DNA from: Paracoccidioides lutzii Pb01
Taxonomy: Eukaryota; Ascomycota; Eurotiomycetes; Onygenales; Ajellomycetaceae
Assembly (NCBI RefSeq): GCF_000150705.2
Contig: NW_015440992.1
Span: 54,775-118,774 of the forward strand
Length of the DNA stretch: 64,000 nt
Direction: 5' to 3'
Below are positions 21,199 through 34,707 of the stretch, in pieces. The position numbers were made by a program, and so were the translations under genes. Within the stretch, counting starts at the first letter, position 1, and the number at the start of each line of letters is the position of its first letter. A model generated the notes under the pieces. That model did no database searches and was not told the origin of the DNA. It saw nothing but the letters and a program-made list of their open reading frames with translations.

Positions 21199-24100
21199 GC
21201 TTGGGTTGGAGATGGATGCGAGACGGCGAGTGACGGAGAAGGTGAGGTTTGAAGACCACCCAAGTTCCTGACAACCTGGAAGCTGGCCCTAGCCTGATCG
21301 GTGATAGCGCACTTCTAGTTAGAGCCTCAGCTGGAAGCTCAGTTGGACTTGTTGGACGCGGCCTGTTTGGTGTGATTGGCCGGCAGTCGGGGGGCGTACT
21401 CGTGTGTGTATTTACGTATGTATTTACGTACGTATGTATGTATGTACAACGCGTAATAATGTTATGGTATCCGTTATTCTTCCCAGTTGCCGTATCTGGC
21501 CAGTCTGGTTGGTCACCAGCCTGGGTCTTTCAGGTCCTTAAGGTAAAGGTCTACTTCCCAACCCACTTCTACCAACTAATCTTGATTCCAGCCATGGCAT
21601 TGAATTACTCAACTGCAAATAACTAACTAATGTACTGTATGTACGTTACCCCATTCATTACTACTGGCTGGTTCCTGGCTTGGTTCAATCCTCCACTTTT
21701 CTGTATCTTGCTGACCGTTGACTTCGAACTGCTCCAGTAACGACCTACTTCTCCTGTAATACCCAGTTTCATCAGTTCTACTATTAATAAATCGATAACT
21801 ATAGATACCGTACATCCATGGATCTCTAGGCCCCGAGGTAATAATCACTTGTCACGAGAAGTTTCATCGCGTTCAAACGCGCCTCGCTTCGATGAAAATG
21901 ATAACCTCTCGATTCTTCAAACAAAACAAAGGAAAATGTAATATCTAAAAAGTCAATCTAATGACGCGTGAATGAGATGGAAGCAAATTTTCGTGAATTA
22001 TATATAATTTATGGATGGGTTTCTCCAGGCCCCGTGCCTCAATTTAATAATAATTTAGTTAAACCTCTCTATGAGATCCACCAAATTCAGGAGCCCAGGC
22101 CAGTTCTCATTTCACTCATCTCCTTAGCGACCCTAAGGTAAACCACCCAAGGCACTCCCGAACCTATGCACCTCATCGCCATTGATGCAAAACCGGAATT
22201 CCTGCTTTTCTTTCCCTCCTGAGGACTTTTGACTTTTTCCCCTTGGATGCTAGAAAGGGAAAGAAAATATCCTCCTGACAAGCTCAAAAAGACCTTTCCC
22301 GGTTTATATCCGGCAAACAACCAGGATGTTTCCCCCTTTCTCTCTGTCCTGTAAGTTTTTGGTGAGAGCGCTGATTATTGATACGAAGAAGGAGATATAC
22401 AGATGAATCGATATGTTTTTTAAATTACTCCGTACATACAAGCAAGATCATCTGTAATAGGTTACTACACTAGAACACAATCGACAGAACATAGGTAATA
22501 TATCAGCTAAAACTTCTATTCAGGGCTATTATTGCGACGTACTAGGTATCTCCCCTCAAAATCCCTCTCTCTTCCAGAGAACACACCATCCTTCTGAAGG
22601 ACTGAAAGAAAATAGAAATGATGAAAGAAGGAAATGAACAGAACAAACACTTTGCCCCGATGCAGCGGTCAAGCAAAGGATAAACTTAAGTGTTAACAAC
22701 TAACCTTGCCTCTTGGATCTGCTGTCCCTTGCTCAATCATCATAGAAAACCCCCATTAAATAACAACGCTCAAAGCAACATATAAAGCTATACGGAGTAC
22801 ATTCCAATGTTATTAATATCCATTGCTTTCCCTTAGCTTGCAATGCATTGCATCGCATCACTGTCATCAACCGCTTTTGAATGAATTGGATAGAGCTGTA
22901 GAAAGTACCCAGCGATCATCTCAGCGCCTCGATGGCTTTTGGAGGAGAAGCAAACTACATGAGGTGTATATATTTACCGATTTAATTAAATCCACACTCC
23001 AGTCTTCTGCAGTACATCTCCTTTTGCCACTCCACTTCCTCCTGACGTGGTTTGTCGGTGGTTCGTTTCATTCCATTCCCATCCCGACCATAACCCTCAT
23101 CAGATCTGTAGGCGAGGAACTCTCCCGCCGAAACGCAACAATTTCAGCTGCCAAGCTGCCAAAACGACTTGGGTCCGAGACCTTGAACTGAGCGGCGAGT
23201 CTGACTGAAACAGGGTTCCTGACAGTTCCATCCATCGTGTGAACGATGCCGACGTTTCGAGTTAACTACTGAGTAGCATCTCCCTGCAACAAACAACACT
23301 AGCCAGGACAAAACTTTGGAATCAGCTTTTGGTTATGCTCGTCTATCTAATTCTAACCATGATTTGGACTGAACGCAGACATAAAGGGGCTGATGGTGGG
23401 CATTTTCAACCCGCACAGTGTTCAAAAAGAGCCCCATGGTCTGCAATGACGTGTGAGGAACTCCGATTAAGGATTAAGTGTATCCAAACACACCTTTCTC
23501 CACGGTTAAGTCCAGACAATTGTTTTTAGTGGACCTTTACAAATAAGGACAGAGGGCTATAGCTTCATTATCGCTTGAACTCCTGAAGCAACAAGCAACT
23601 CTACCCTGGATGCCAAATACAAGGGACAAGCAATTGAATTTGGTACCTGACATGGAATTACCCAGCGAAGCATGGCATAATTGTGTGTTTGATATAGCCT
23701 CCCTTTGCCGTACCCATCCCAGACTCTCACAGCCTGAATAGTATTTAGGATGTGGAGGCCTATAAAGTAACTCTTTGTCTCATACGGAACGTGGCATTGC
23801 AAGAAACATCCCAGGTCGTATAATCACCAAACCGTAACGGACTATATCCTGTACAGGACAAGGCGTTCCGACTTCTTAGCAATGTTTGAAGAGACGGGGG
23901 GAAACGTTTTAACAAAGACACGTCCGGGGGTTTTCTCGTATTGACGCTGAGCAACGCACAACCTTGTACTGATAGGACGCGTTAAGTACTCTGCATATAG
24001 CAAGTGATGGGAATTGAAAGAGAAAGTAAGTTGAATAGGTTTTACAACAAGATTACTGGCATGTGCAGTCAATCTGAATATTTAGGCTCATTTGCCTTAT

Positions 24101-27100
24101 TTCCCAGCATACGACGACATTTATATGTTAGCCCTGATAACTACTACAAAAGATTTCAAAGTGTTAGAAATACGTTGAAACATGCCAGCGCCTCGTGCTC
24201 CGGACAGCATGGGGAGGGTGAGACAGGCAGCCCTGGAGAGCTCCTAGAGCCAGGAGACCGGAACTATTTCTGATATAAGAGAAGCAGAACTGCTGCGTAT
24301 ATTTCAACTAGCTTCTAAGGTCACTCTTAGCTCTTACGCAAACATAGAGAATAATCTAGGAGAAAGCTTCGAGCCTGAAACAGTGCAAGTCCTTTTGATA
24401 ATTGAGTTAGTCGGTCAGAAAACAATACATCCCACTCATCAGCAGTGGACTCATGCAGCCTTGAAACAGAAGGGCCAAACGCGTGGCCTGAGAGAATGCA
24501 TATTTTTCTATTCAGCTATCTTTTATTTTACACTTACTACGGTTTTAATATTCGGGATGCTGCTAGGTTTGGAGTGGACATGACAGGCATTAAATAAATG
24601 ACGCAACATGGCACACCGCATATGGTACTGTACACTCATTGAAAAAGAGAATGAAACATAGGGAATTAATTAATTCAATGTAATATGTGCTTTTCTCTGG
24701 GTTATCGTGATTAAATCTCGCGTGTGTCACGAAACCGGAGTGAACGAACAAATTCAAAAATGAATGGGAATTACTTTATTCGTCAGCATGTAGAAACAGT
24801 TCCCTGAAACCATTCTGTTGTCATCTGTTATCACGATGCTCTATCGAAATAATACCCTCGCAAGCTTGTCACAGTGTGTCAGATCGTCGCATGCCGCCCG
24901 GCTTGAAGTTTTGTGGGGCTTTTGGTTGGTTTAACCATACCACACAGTATTCGAAGTTTTGAGAACTCTGGTCGAGTCTTTAAATGTCGTTGGTTGAGAT
25001 CCATAGGGCTGTCCTCTTCTTCAGTATGTGACTGGGTAGTTATCATGTCCCGTCCTCTCAAACAGACATCCGGCTGCTGATACGGTTTCCCAGTAGATAA
25101 AGCAAAGTGCATGTATGTAACCAACTTCCTATTCACCCCGTACGTATATGAAATAATGAAATGTTTACAAGCACCTGAAAAAACCCTCATCCATAACCAC
25201 TAGTTATCCCTCGTAAATCCATGGAATGAATTTACGAAATGGATCGAGAATAATTAACAAATGTCAACCACTAATCAACTTTTACGACCAGTCCCAAACG
25301 AAAGCTCTAGAGCCATGACGACTGTGGGCATCCGCTTCTCTTCGGCCCACCCGTCCCCAACAACAATGGATCACACCCATCATTCCGAGCCAAAGGGAAG
25401 CATAGGAGGAAGTAGCAGAAAGATTTTTTCCCCCAGTCCCATGGGGAACCCTTGAGAGGCAAGGTATATTCTGGTTGGTACGGCCAATAACCTTAATTTC
25501 GGGAAAAACTGAGCTTTCCTTCTTGCACCTGCGTTGCCACCGGTGTTAGTTACATGATGATACATACAGTAGGGCAATAACGCATCTTATCTTTTACTAA
25601 AAGAAGTCTGAAACGCCGTCCCTCCAACATCAAGAGAGTGAGGAACACCATTCATTTAGTCGGTATTCACATGAGGGACAAAACTCAAAGTTCCAAGAGA
25701 AGCGTCCATTCATTGATCGATTGAGGCTCAACTCAGGAGGCTAGAAATAACCCCTCCACATGAACCACGGTCCACGGGACAGGGTTTAAAATCTTCAAGG
25801 GCCCAGAGAGTGAATCTTCAAAATCCGCCTAACATATGATTTCATCCAATTTAACAAGAAACGTTAATTCGTATGCTCTATCCTTATTGTTCTTCTTTTT
25901 CCCGCCCGTAGATGTGAGAAGCAGCAGACTACTAACTATAGTGCTGCCACTCAGAACAGAATTACGTGGGATTAAAAAGGCGTGGGCACAAAAGTGCGAA
26001 AGAGGAATCCCACTCCCACGATGTTCATTGCGTCAATGGGGAGTGTGTCTGGCTGCTTAGCCTTGGTAGCAAATCAGGAGCCGGTGAAGGCGACTGAACA
26101 GGGAAGCGCGAAATGCATGTCCAAGGGAAGGCTTGAGGATGTTGTTGCGCTTAAGTATAGCTTGGCTTCAGATAAAGTTATATGCAAAGATATTGTACGT
26201 GTATATATTGTCTGTATTGTACAGTACAAAAAATATACAATACATACAGTCACAAAGTCAAGGCTTTCTCCTATTTCAGTGAATACGTTCAAATAAATCA
26301 ACATGAGAATTCGCCTGCATATTTCAAGAGAGATTTATGTTTATTTTAACTTATTAATTCATTTCCCGTTCTGTTCCACTTACACAGGCAAGCAAGTTAC
26401 AAAACGTCGTTCTTGCAGACTGAAGCAGGGAGTTAAAACATGGCGATTCTGCGCTGCTTATCTGGAGAATGCTTTCGATGTAATACATATATTTCAGCCT
26501 TTCTGGAATATCATGTAAGATACAACCCAAGAGATGCTTCTAAGATCTATCATTTCATGATCAGTTTAAAATCTTCTGTGACCATATATATAGCAATTAC
26601 CAATGAAGAAAGGGGGATTCTCAATTCATCCCTTTTGATCTAAGCTACTACAGTTTCCTTGACAACTTAATAGTAGCTCTTTAAAGATCCAAGGTGATTG
26701 TGTGTAACTTCGCCCAGGAATGTTAAACGAGGGGAAGCCTTGCACAGGCTTTAGCTAAGCTTTTCTCGGGGATGGAAGTTAACAAGTTAGTTATGAAGTA
26801 GTTTTAACTACATAGTTACTTCAATCGTTCGTCTGGCAGAGGACGGTTGTCCCTCCAACCAAAACTCCCCTTTTCATACAGTAATACGATTACTATACAG
26901 CTTTGAAAATCCGGTACGTTTGAAGGCTTATTCGGTACCAAGGTCTCGATGAAGAGCCCTGAAACCGGCACCCAGCGCCATCATTCTTGCTCATTGACTC
27001 TTTGGTTGATCCCTGGTTCCTGTTGCTTTTGGATCTGGATTAATGATTTGAAGCCAGGACAATGTGCATGTATATTTAGCATGCCTTCCGGAAACAGCTT

Positions 27101-30100
27101 GAATGCTGGCTTTCAGTCTTTGCAGTTTCTTCTTCGCTTTGATGAATATGCGTTCCTTGGTTGGTCTGTAACTATGTACAGTACGTACTGTATATGTACA
27201 TTTGTTTCTTTCATGATACATACTGTGCCTAATTTTTATCCCTTAACGGCACAAGTATGGTAAGCCAGGTCACTGGTTGCTGATTATTGCTAGGATTCTT
27301 TTCATTTGAATATACATTTATGGTCTGTGCTCCAGTTTCGTGTATTTTATTATGTTAGGAATGGATTTTATTTGTTTGGTAAGAAAGGGAGCAAATAAAC
27401 TAGAAATAAGATCCCTTCTGCATTGTATGTTGTACGTAACCACGGCCAAACAATCCCCTTCTAGAAAATCCAAGAAAGAACCATAGATGCTTCTCAAACT
27501 GAGCCCCGCAGCATTAATGACAAGGGCATAAAAGTGGGCGGTCTCCCAAATGAGCTCCTCCATGTGCAATATGCTAAATGCAACTCCTTGTGTGGAGCGA
27601 AGCAAACTAATTGATTCAGCAGATGTCAAGTGGGCCGGCCCGGGAGTGAGCATCAATTATCCTTAATAATATAACGATGAAGCAGAATTCGAGGGAATGA
27701 AATTCATCATCCTCTTATGATAACAGCAGCTGAATGTCACAACATTAACTTCACAAGGCATTGAGAAACGTGGCAGCAACCAAAACTGCTTAGATGTTTC
27801 GAAATGCAAATTATAAATGCAAAATATATATATGAAGAAAAAGAATGAAAAACATTGAGCAGCTGGTCGCGGCGTAATCAAAACTGTCTGTCTACATTTC
27901 ATCGACAATGGCACACGACGATTGGCTCCGGCACGCAGGAAAGATTTAATATTCCTCGCGCTTATTTTTAGTTACCACTAAAAACTAAATTACGTCATGG
28001 ATTATGTTCAATACCCCTTTTCATTTCTTTGCTGGTTGTCTTCAATTTGATGATCAAGTGTGGGTCATAGCCATGAAATTATCAGGAAAACGGCTATGAC
28101 GATGACTACAACGACTTTCCATGTATGGCAATGGAGTTGAGTTATGGATAAAAAATGAATGGGGGTGAAAGGGAGGTTCTGAGAAATCAATAATAATGGT
28201 GTAAATTCCTTCGTTCTCTGCTTATACTCAATCTTCTTTACGATTTGATCCATGGAAGCTAGGCTCTGTTGGATACGTAACTATACAGTATATAACGGAA
28301 TGTAGTTTCTGATTCGGTACATACATAACAAGTACTACCTTGCAGCGGCAATCAGTTTGTTTCATTCCAATACATGGTTATTATAGGAACGTTTCTGTGC
28401 CTTGAACTTCCCCATGGTTCGGTTGAACTCTCAGATCGAAAAACCTTCAAGCTGTTTAAGACAACGTGAACGGAAAGGAGTAAATTCTTACCTCATGATC
28501 CGCTTCCATCGCTTCTATCCCGTTGCCTCCGTTGCCCCTGATGGCGGGGTTTTATATTTTCCTTCAAAATTTTCCGTCTGTGGTCATAAGCCGCTTAACG
28601 GCAGGTCGTATGCTCCTAACCTCCTCAACAAATTCCTCCGTCTAGGCTACTTACATGTATCTTGATACATAAAATACATATATATACATTCGTCTATTAA
28701 TTGCCAATACTCTTCAGGTAAATGGATATTCAATTCACCCGCTGACTACTCGGTCAATTGTGTTGTGGTAGGTAATATTTAAGCATAAATTACTTGGTCG
28801 GTCATATTCGGATATGAAACTGGTCACCCCAAGAGTATAACGACTGTTTCTCCATGAAAATCTCCAACATCGCTAAGGACCATTAAATTCTCAAACCCGC
28901 CGCCACGGATGATCATTTCAGATCAAATACCTCTAGTTCAAAGTCATGCCACGGGAGAGTATGAACAAAATATAATAGCAATAACAAAAACAAAAAGCCG
29001 AACGATCGCATTTGACGTGAAACATCTTGGACAAGAATTTGCTCGAACTATCATAGTGTTTCCCAAGGTACTCCCTTCGAGCACTTTTTTCCAGGTTACA
29101 TACATATTCTCGCCTTGCTGTGGTCTGCCTTTGAGTGCAATATATATACATATATATATAAACATTTATACACAAGATATCGTTGTGTCGGAACGCGGAT
29201 TCTTGCTCGTGTTTGCTTGCGTGCTTGCGGGCTTGCTTTGCGGTAATGTATGTCAATTGAGCATCCATCATCCACCTTGGTTTTACGGTGTCAATCCAGT
29301 TTCTATACAAAATCTGTTTGTTTGCTGCTAGCTATCTCTAGCAATGACGCGCATAGCACAGGTTACTTGTTTTGATTATTTATTTTAAGAGCCGGATCTT
29401 TGAAAGTATAGAATGGAAAGAAAGTTATCGTTGCGCTTCGTGACGTATCCTCTCCCTTTTTCCTTATTTACTTCCTGGGATCTGTCATCTAACCCTAGTT
29501 GTCAAACCCTTCGGATTATTGTTAAAGTGATCACGAGGGACCTTTAATCTTTTCAGCTATTTCCCTTCCGTAGGTCCCTCATTTTCAACTAAGAGGCTCG
29601 AAAAACAGGAAGCTGTATGATGAAAATGATTGATTGGTCAACAGATGAACAAATTAAAATCTCTACATTGTTTCCTACGCGAGTATCACTATCTGGTTGC
29701 CTAGTTGAATGCTTGCCTACTTCCTGGATTGAGATTTCGTCCCACAGATGACGCTCCTGCCTGGTGTCGGAACATACAAAAAAAAAAAGAGAGAAGGAAA
29801 TTTTACGGTCGGACGTCGTGCTCCTCCTTCGCATAGCTGTGCATAGATGGCAACAAGTTCTTGATATTATCTCCGAGTGGCTTTTGCTGTTTGGCTGATC
29901 GTGTTGGCACTTAACCCGGTCCTGCTGAGAGAAGTTGGATGCTTTAACTCCCAGTTGAGCCGCAGACAAGGCTTAATTAAGCTGGCCGCGGGGATATCGC
30001 TAGTCTGAATCAAGACTAGCGGGATCTTATAGCAAGATTCATTCTCCGCCAATCAGTGCGCAGCTCTGAGAGTGAGATCTTGACCGAGAGCCAGCTCTCT

Positions 30101-31784
30101 TAAATTCATTTTCCCACACTTCACTACTTTGTATTCCTATGAGACATAATTTGCCCCATTTGGTGTATGTTTTCCGGTGACCATACCTTTGGTCAGGGGA
30201 AGAGCATGATAAAAGGCTTACCGTTGGCACGGGCAGAATGTGAGGAGGACCCGCTCCGTGTAAATCCGTGCTGAATTTAAGAGAAGCCACCAAGAATGCT
30301 TGAAGGCCGAAATCCTAATAGCTAATCAACTAGCAATAAACACAACTAGCAATATACAGTCTATGATATCATTGAGTGTCATTGCTTAAAGATATCCATC
30401 ACGACACTGCTTTCCGCCCTCTCCTCACGGCCAGATTCACTATCTCCATAAATACCAGAAATATCAAACATTCACCGGACATTTTTTGCATGCAGGCAGA
30501 ACCCCTCTTACCCAATAATCTCAGCGCAGAGCTAGCAAGCTACTTGCCCCAAAACATCACACCCCTCTCTCTCACCAACTTACCCGCTAATTACCGACGA
30601 ATTGCACCATTTATTCTGGATTAACTACTGATGAACTGACCCCTGACTGAAAAATAAATCCCACTGACGTGGCAAGCTCCAAATGGAGTCTCCCAGCAAC
30701 TTGGGGAACCCTGACATTTACGTTACTGAGTACTGAGCCTCGAGGTTGTGAACGGTTCCTGGCAATCACCCCTCGTTCCAGCATATCAGAATAGGCTATG
30801 ACTATACCCCTCATCGCCCTCAGCTCCATACACTATATACTCCAGCATAATCATACCAATCTATTGGTATCAATGCTGGTATGACGGGGGGATAGAGCCA
30901 TGACATTCCTATTTATGTTTTCCTCGGCCCTTGCTTGATGGGAACACACAGACCAGCCAATGCGAGATATTTCAGTTCTTCTTCCACTCGCAGGTAACTA
31001 TAGAGGTTCAGAACGAAAATGATTGGCGATCCTGGTGGCTAGTTTTTCTTGTGATATGACTGGAGAGACCTCTGCTCTGCATATCTGGATAGAGCTATGT
31101 TATTTTGCTCGGACGCGCGATGGGTTTTTGAATTTGTATACAAAAGTTTCAATGCCGAATGATGGATCAAGAATCGGGAAGGAAATTCCCAAAATTTCTC
31201 TCCACCTAATACATGTCTCGATGAACGATGAATACACCGTCAGAACTGGGAAGGAGAAGTGGCTAGTGCTAAAGATTGCAAGAATATCGGGTTTGTATAT
31301 CTGTATGCCTATCTACAGTGTGTCGACGCTTCCCACTTTAAATGTTCGTTTTCGAGGGCAGACAGGACGGTACACGACAGGAATATGTCGTCAATTAGCG
31401 GAAACCTTGAAAGCGAGGGGAGCTTTTACACCAAACATGTCTTCTTTTCCTTCCAAATGTCTTAACAGTTGAAGAATCAAAGCTTGTCTGAATGAAAGGA
31501 CAATTAATCAAAATAAAAGATTTTCCCCTCCCGTTTGCCCATTGTATTTATGTGAAGGATAGATTGCTTGATTGATTATGTAGCGATCACTAGCTACGCG
31601 GAAGTTATATACAGTGCGGATTACATAAGGAGGATAGGCCTGACACTCCCACTCACTGATGTAACTGTACGCGAGATTACATACAAAAAATAGCCTGTAG
31701 CTAGGTATTAGTACATAATTTGACTGGAAAACCTGTATTGTTGAAAAATCAGTCATTTCCTCCATATATTCATTTCTATCTGCT
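21199..31784. other. Unique island DNA with no recognised gene
   Basis: About 10.6 kb of non-repetitive sequence with normal CpG. Every open frame is short (none above about 150 codons), most overlap frames on the other strand, and none shows a domain, signal peptide plus mature region, or plausible splice set I can support. The longest, 31023-31472 (149 codons), has no recognisable motif. Features present are a GTAT/TACG-rich microsatellite at 21402-21447, many short TAC/GTA palindromes, and ACGCGT boxes. Long non-coding transcripts, a multi-exon gene of small exons, or an old decayed region cannot be excluded. Confidence 0.5.
21402..21447 (+). repeat. Imperfect (GTAT/TACG)n microsatellite
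   Basis: Tandem tetranucleotide-like text: GTGTGTGTATTTACGTATGTATTTACGTACGTATGTATGTATGTAC. It is imperfect and has no coding meaning; similar TATGTAC motifs recur through the island. Confidence 0.75.
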
Positions 31785-32374
31785 TACTGTGTCTTCTAAT
31801 ATCTGTCATCATAGAGTGTATCTAGTCACTTCAAGCAGCTTGATCAGCCTGTCTGCTGTGTTCTCAGCAGACAGAATATAATCAATTGAGATTTTATTCT
31901 TACAGACAAGATTCTGAAGAGTATGAAAGTAGACCTCTATATGCTAAGATTAGTGTGAAATAGTCTCACTTTTAGTCAGTTCAATCACTGATTCATTATC
32001 TGTCTGAATTGTATACATCAGCTTATTGACTAATGATTTGATCAGACTGTCATTATCATCAAGATTATTGAGTCAGGATGGCATGAAGTCAGTATCCTTT
32101 AGCAATTCCTAGAGGCAAACAAGCTCATAGACAGCCTCTAAGGATGTGATATATTTGACCTCAGTAGATGATTTTGAAACATCTATCTGCTTGCTGCTTC
32201 ATCAAGCAATGAGACTCTCTGCTATATAAATGATATATCTGATGATGAAGTAAGAACCTTGATCACAGTCTACTCAATCAGCATCAGTGAACATCACAGA
32301 TTCTATATTCACATCTTTTCAGTAGAACACATCTATGTCAGGTGTGTCTTATAGATATCTAAAAATTCACTTGA
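31785..32374 (-). pseudogene. Copia element fragment 3: RNase H and pol C-terminus
   Basis: Minus-strand translation from 32374 gives IFRYL-stop-DTPDIDVFY, then FTDAD-stop-VDCDQ (the copia RNase H start), SKSSTEVKYI and a C-terminal block with KISIDYILSAENTADRL, matching the usual ending with V-x-x-x-x-N-x-A-D-x-x-T-K. It stops at TGA/TAA codons at former TGG and CAA codons. It abuts the gypsy at 32375 with the duplication CTTGA (TCAAG on this strand) and ends at the island near 31785, where a 3' LTR would be expected but is missing. Confidence 0.85.
32370..32374. repeat. Target duplication CTTGA (TCAAG reversed), left of family B copy 2
   Basis: This 5-mer does not match the 5-mer on the other side of the same gypsy (GAATT, 34906-34910). 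It matches, reversed, TCAAG at 37471-37475 beside family B copy 3, so the two sites were once one insertion site. Confidence 0.88.
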
Positions 32375-32572
32375 TATAAGAGGTTGAACTCTTAGATTTG
32401 CTCTGGCTAGCTGACTCAGCCTAGCCATCATTCACATATGCGCATATGATCATGCTATATGAGCTTGCTTAAGCTTGAGTTCTCATCTCATTCTTTTCTT
32501 TCATTTCTCAAGCAATTCATTCTTGTTTTATAGGAGGACTAGTCTCTAGTTCTTAGAGCTTAACCCTTTACA
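32375..32572 (+). repeat. 5' LTR, family B copy 2
   Basis: 198 bp, TATAAGAGGTTGAACTC to GCTTAACCCTTTACA, followed by the primer-binding region TTATGAATTGCTT. Confidence 0.94.
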
Positions 32573-32826
32573 TTATGAATTGCTTCACTTCTTTCATTGA
32601 TAGGCCACTGGGAGCCTTAATTCTGTATTATGAAGCTCAGCAAATGTGCTGACATATGATAGACTATTAAGAGTCTTAAATCCTGCATTATGAAGTTCAG
32701 TGATAGCACTGATATATGAATAGACTGGATTAGCAATCATGCTAACAAACAAATGAGCAACATTGAAAATGTCTAGCTGAATGAGATAAAGTAGCAGACT
32801 TGTACAACAAATGAATCAACATGAAG

Positions 32827-34017
32827 TAATGAGCTGAGACATCCTCAGCAGCTTCAAACAACAATGGATGATCTTTCTCCAACAGCAGAAACAGGTCCAG
32901 TGTGAGAACAGAGATTTAATAGCAGCTCAGCAAGCTGAAATAGCTAATCTATGACAAGCTTTGAACATTTCAACATCAATTCTCTCTCAATTGAACTCAC
33001 AATCACTCATTGCAGTCAGAAGATCAAAGATCAAGCTATCAGACTGTGAGAAGTATGATGATTCTAATCTGAAGCACTACTCTCAGTGAGAGCTAAAGCT
33101 TCAATCAAAACTTAAGATCAATAGAAAAGCTTTAGATAATAATGAGAAATGTGCTTGGTATGTGTACTTAAGACTGAAAGAAATGACAGCAGCTCAAGTT
33201 TATCTCTGAGTTGAGAATAATAAGAACAAGATCAACTTCACAGTAGAGAGCTTACTGAAGCAGACATGCATGCTCTTTAGTGATTCTGCACAACAGAAAA
33301 AGGCTATGCAAAAGCTCAATAATCTACAACAGAGTAGAAGAGCTCTCTTTGACTTTCTGCTCAAATTTAATCAACTACTGCTGGAAGCTGATGGTCATGG
33401 ATGAGATGATTATGTTAAAAAGAGGTATTTGAAATCTACTCTAAGCATGAAGCTGAGAGAAGACATGATGAGTGTAAGAGAATTATCTCTCTACAAGAAT
33501 TACTGCAGAGAGCTTAGATTAGTTGATCATCAACTCTTTGAGCTTAAGACTTTAAGACAGTGATCTAAACATTGTGAGAACAGATCTTCTTTGAATTATA
33601 CAACATCTAATTCATACTCTCTACTTTGTCATGCTGTTCTTGACTAATGAAACCAGTCTCAAGCTTTCACTGATAATCTGATGAATCTCTCTTCTGATGC
33701 TGTGACCTCAAGCACTCACTACATCAAATTGATAAATCAGACAGAGGTTAATTGATGAAGAGAGCAAGGCCTGTGTCTGAGATGCAGAGTTAGAGATCAT
33801 ATGATTAAGAACTTTCTGTTCAAATCTCTCAGACACCCTGCCACTCTCATAATAGCTAAGATGATTTCCAAGCCAGTACTGAACAACAATGATGTGGATA
33901 TGAGTGAGGATTTGAGAAAAGAGTAGCTCTAATCAAAAGACACTGGAAGGAGCAAAATAAGAAGCTTTTGAGAAAGCAATAAAGAAGATTTAAATCTAAG
34001 ATGATATTCAACAGATG
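32827..34017 (+). pseudogene. Gag remnant, family B copy 2
   Basis: Parallel to the Gag of copy 1, with the same order of coiled segment, capsid-like region and knuckle (CLRCRVRDHMIKN near 33770-33810, where the last cysteine is lost). TGA stops break it in several places. It ends at the internal deletion. Confidence 0.78.
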
Positions 34018-34021
34018 TGAG

Positions 34022-34640
34022 CTAATTCTTTTTAATACATCTTTTCCACATCTACTTCATTGATATAGCTGATGCATCTCTCATTGAAACATCACATAAT
34101 CTCATTGAGTTTGCAGATGATTATATGAGGAAGGTCTGTGAAGTGTTGAAGTGAGCTCAAGTAAAAATAACAGATGCTCAGCAATCTCAAAAGAACTACA
34201 CAAATAGATGAATAGACTTAGCTTCAAGCTTTCAATCTGGAGATAAGGTCTGATTGAGCTTAGAGAATATAAGAACTAATCATTCATGCAAGAAGCTGAA
34301 TGTAAAATACAATCAATATACTATGCTAAAAAAAATAGAATCTCATATTTACTGACTGAATGTCTCACTCAGCATTCATAATATCTTTAATGTAAAGCTT
34401 CTACATGCTGTGATAATGAATTCTCTGCTTAGTCAGAGGCAAACTGACTGGCAGCCACTCACTATAGAGATCTCAGAAGAATCTGAGTTTGAGATTGAGG
34501 AAATTTGAGGTGAATGAATCTATCAGAGGAAAAAGCAATACCTTCTTAAATGAGTAGGTTGGGCTGAGTCTACATGGAATGACATGAGTCTCCTACAAGA
34601 AGTGAAGACTTTGAACACTTGAGAGTCCTCTCAGCAGGCA
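34022..34640 (+). pseudogene. Integrase C-terminus and chromodomain remnant, family B copy 2
   Basis: Reads LFHIYFIDIADASLIET at the start, then a linker and a chromodomain-like end (EFEIEEI, IYQRKKQYLLK, WAESTWN) at about 34480-34600. The catalytic core is absent because of the deletion, so it could not integrate even if it were translated. Confidence 0.8.
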
Positions 34641-34707
34641 AAATTAAATGTAAAGAGAGCTTTAAATAGTCATAAAGACCTGCAACAAAGAGAGAGAAAA
34701 GGAGTAT

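Noticed and set aside
20847..21274. Several long overlapping open frames on both strands
   Set aside because: They are by-products of the polypurine tract; the proteins are pure S/L/F/P or R/E/G low complexity.
21249..21626. 125-codon open frame
   Set aside because: Its middle is translated microsatellite (VFTYVFTYVCMYV) and it has no recognisable family.
21675..21700. GGTTCAATCC, resembling a tRNA B box
   Set aside because: No matching A box, acceptor stem or anticodon arm could be folded around it.
28909..29331. 140-codon open frame with a hydrophobic C-terminal part
   Set aside because: Overlaps a similar-length frame on the other strand; no signal peptide or motif that would support a secreted protein.
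31023..31472. 149-codon open frame near the right edge of the island
   Set aside because: No domain, no codon or composition signal, and an overlapping frame on the same strand; not enough to call a gene.
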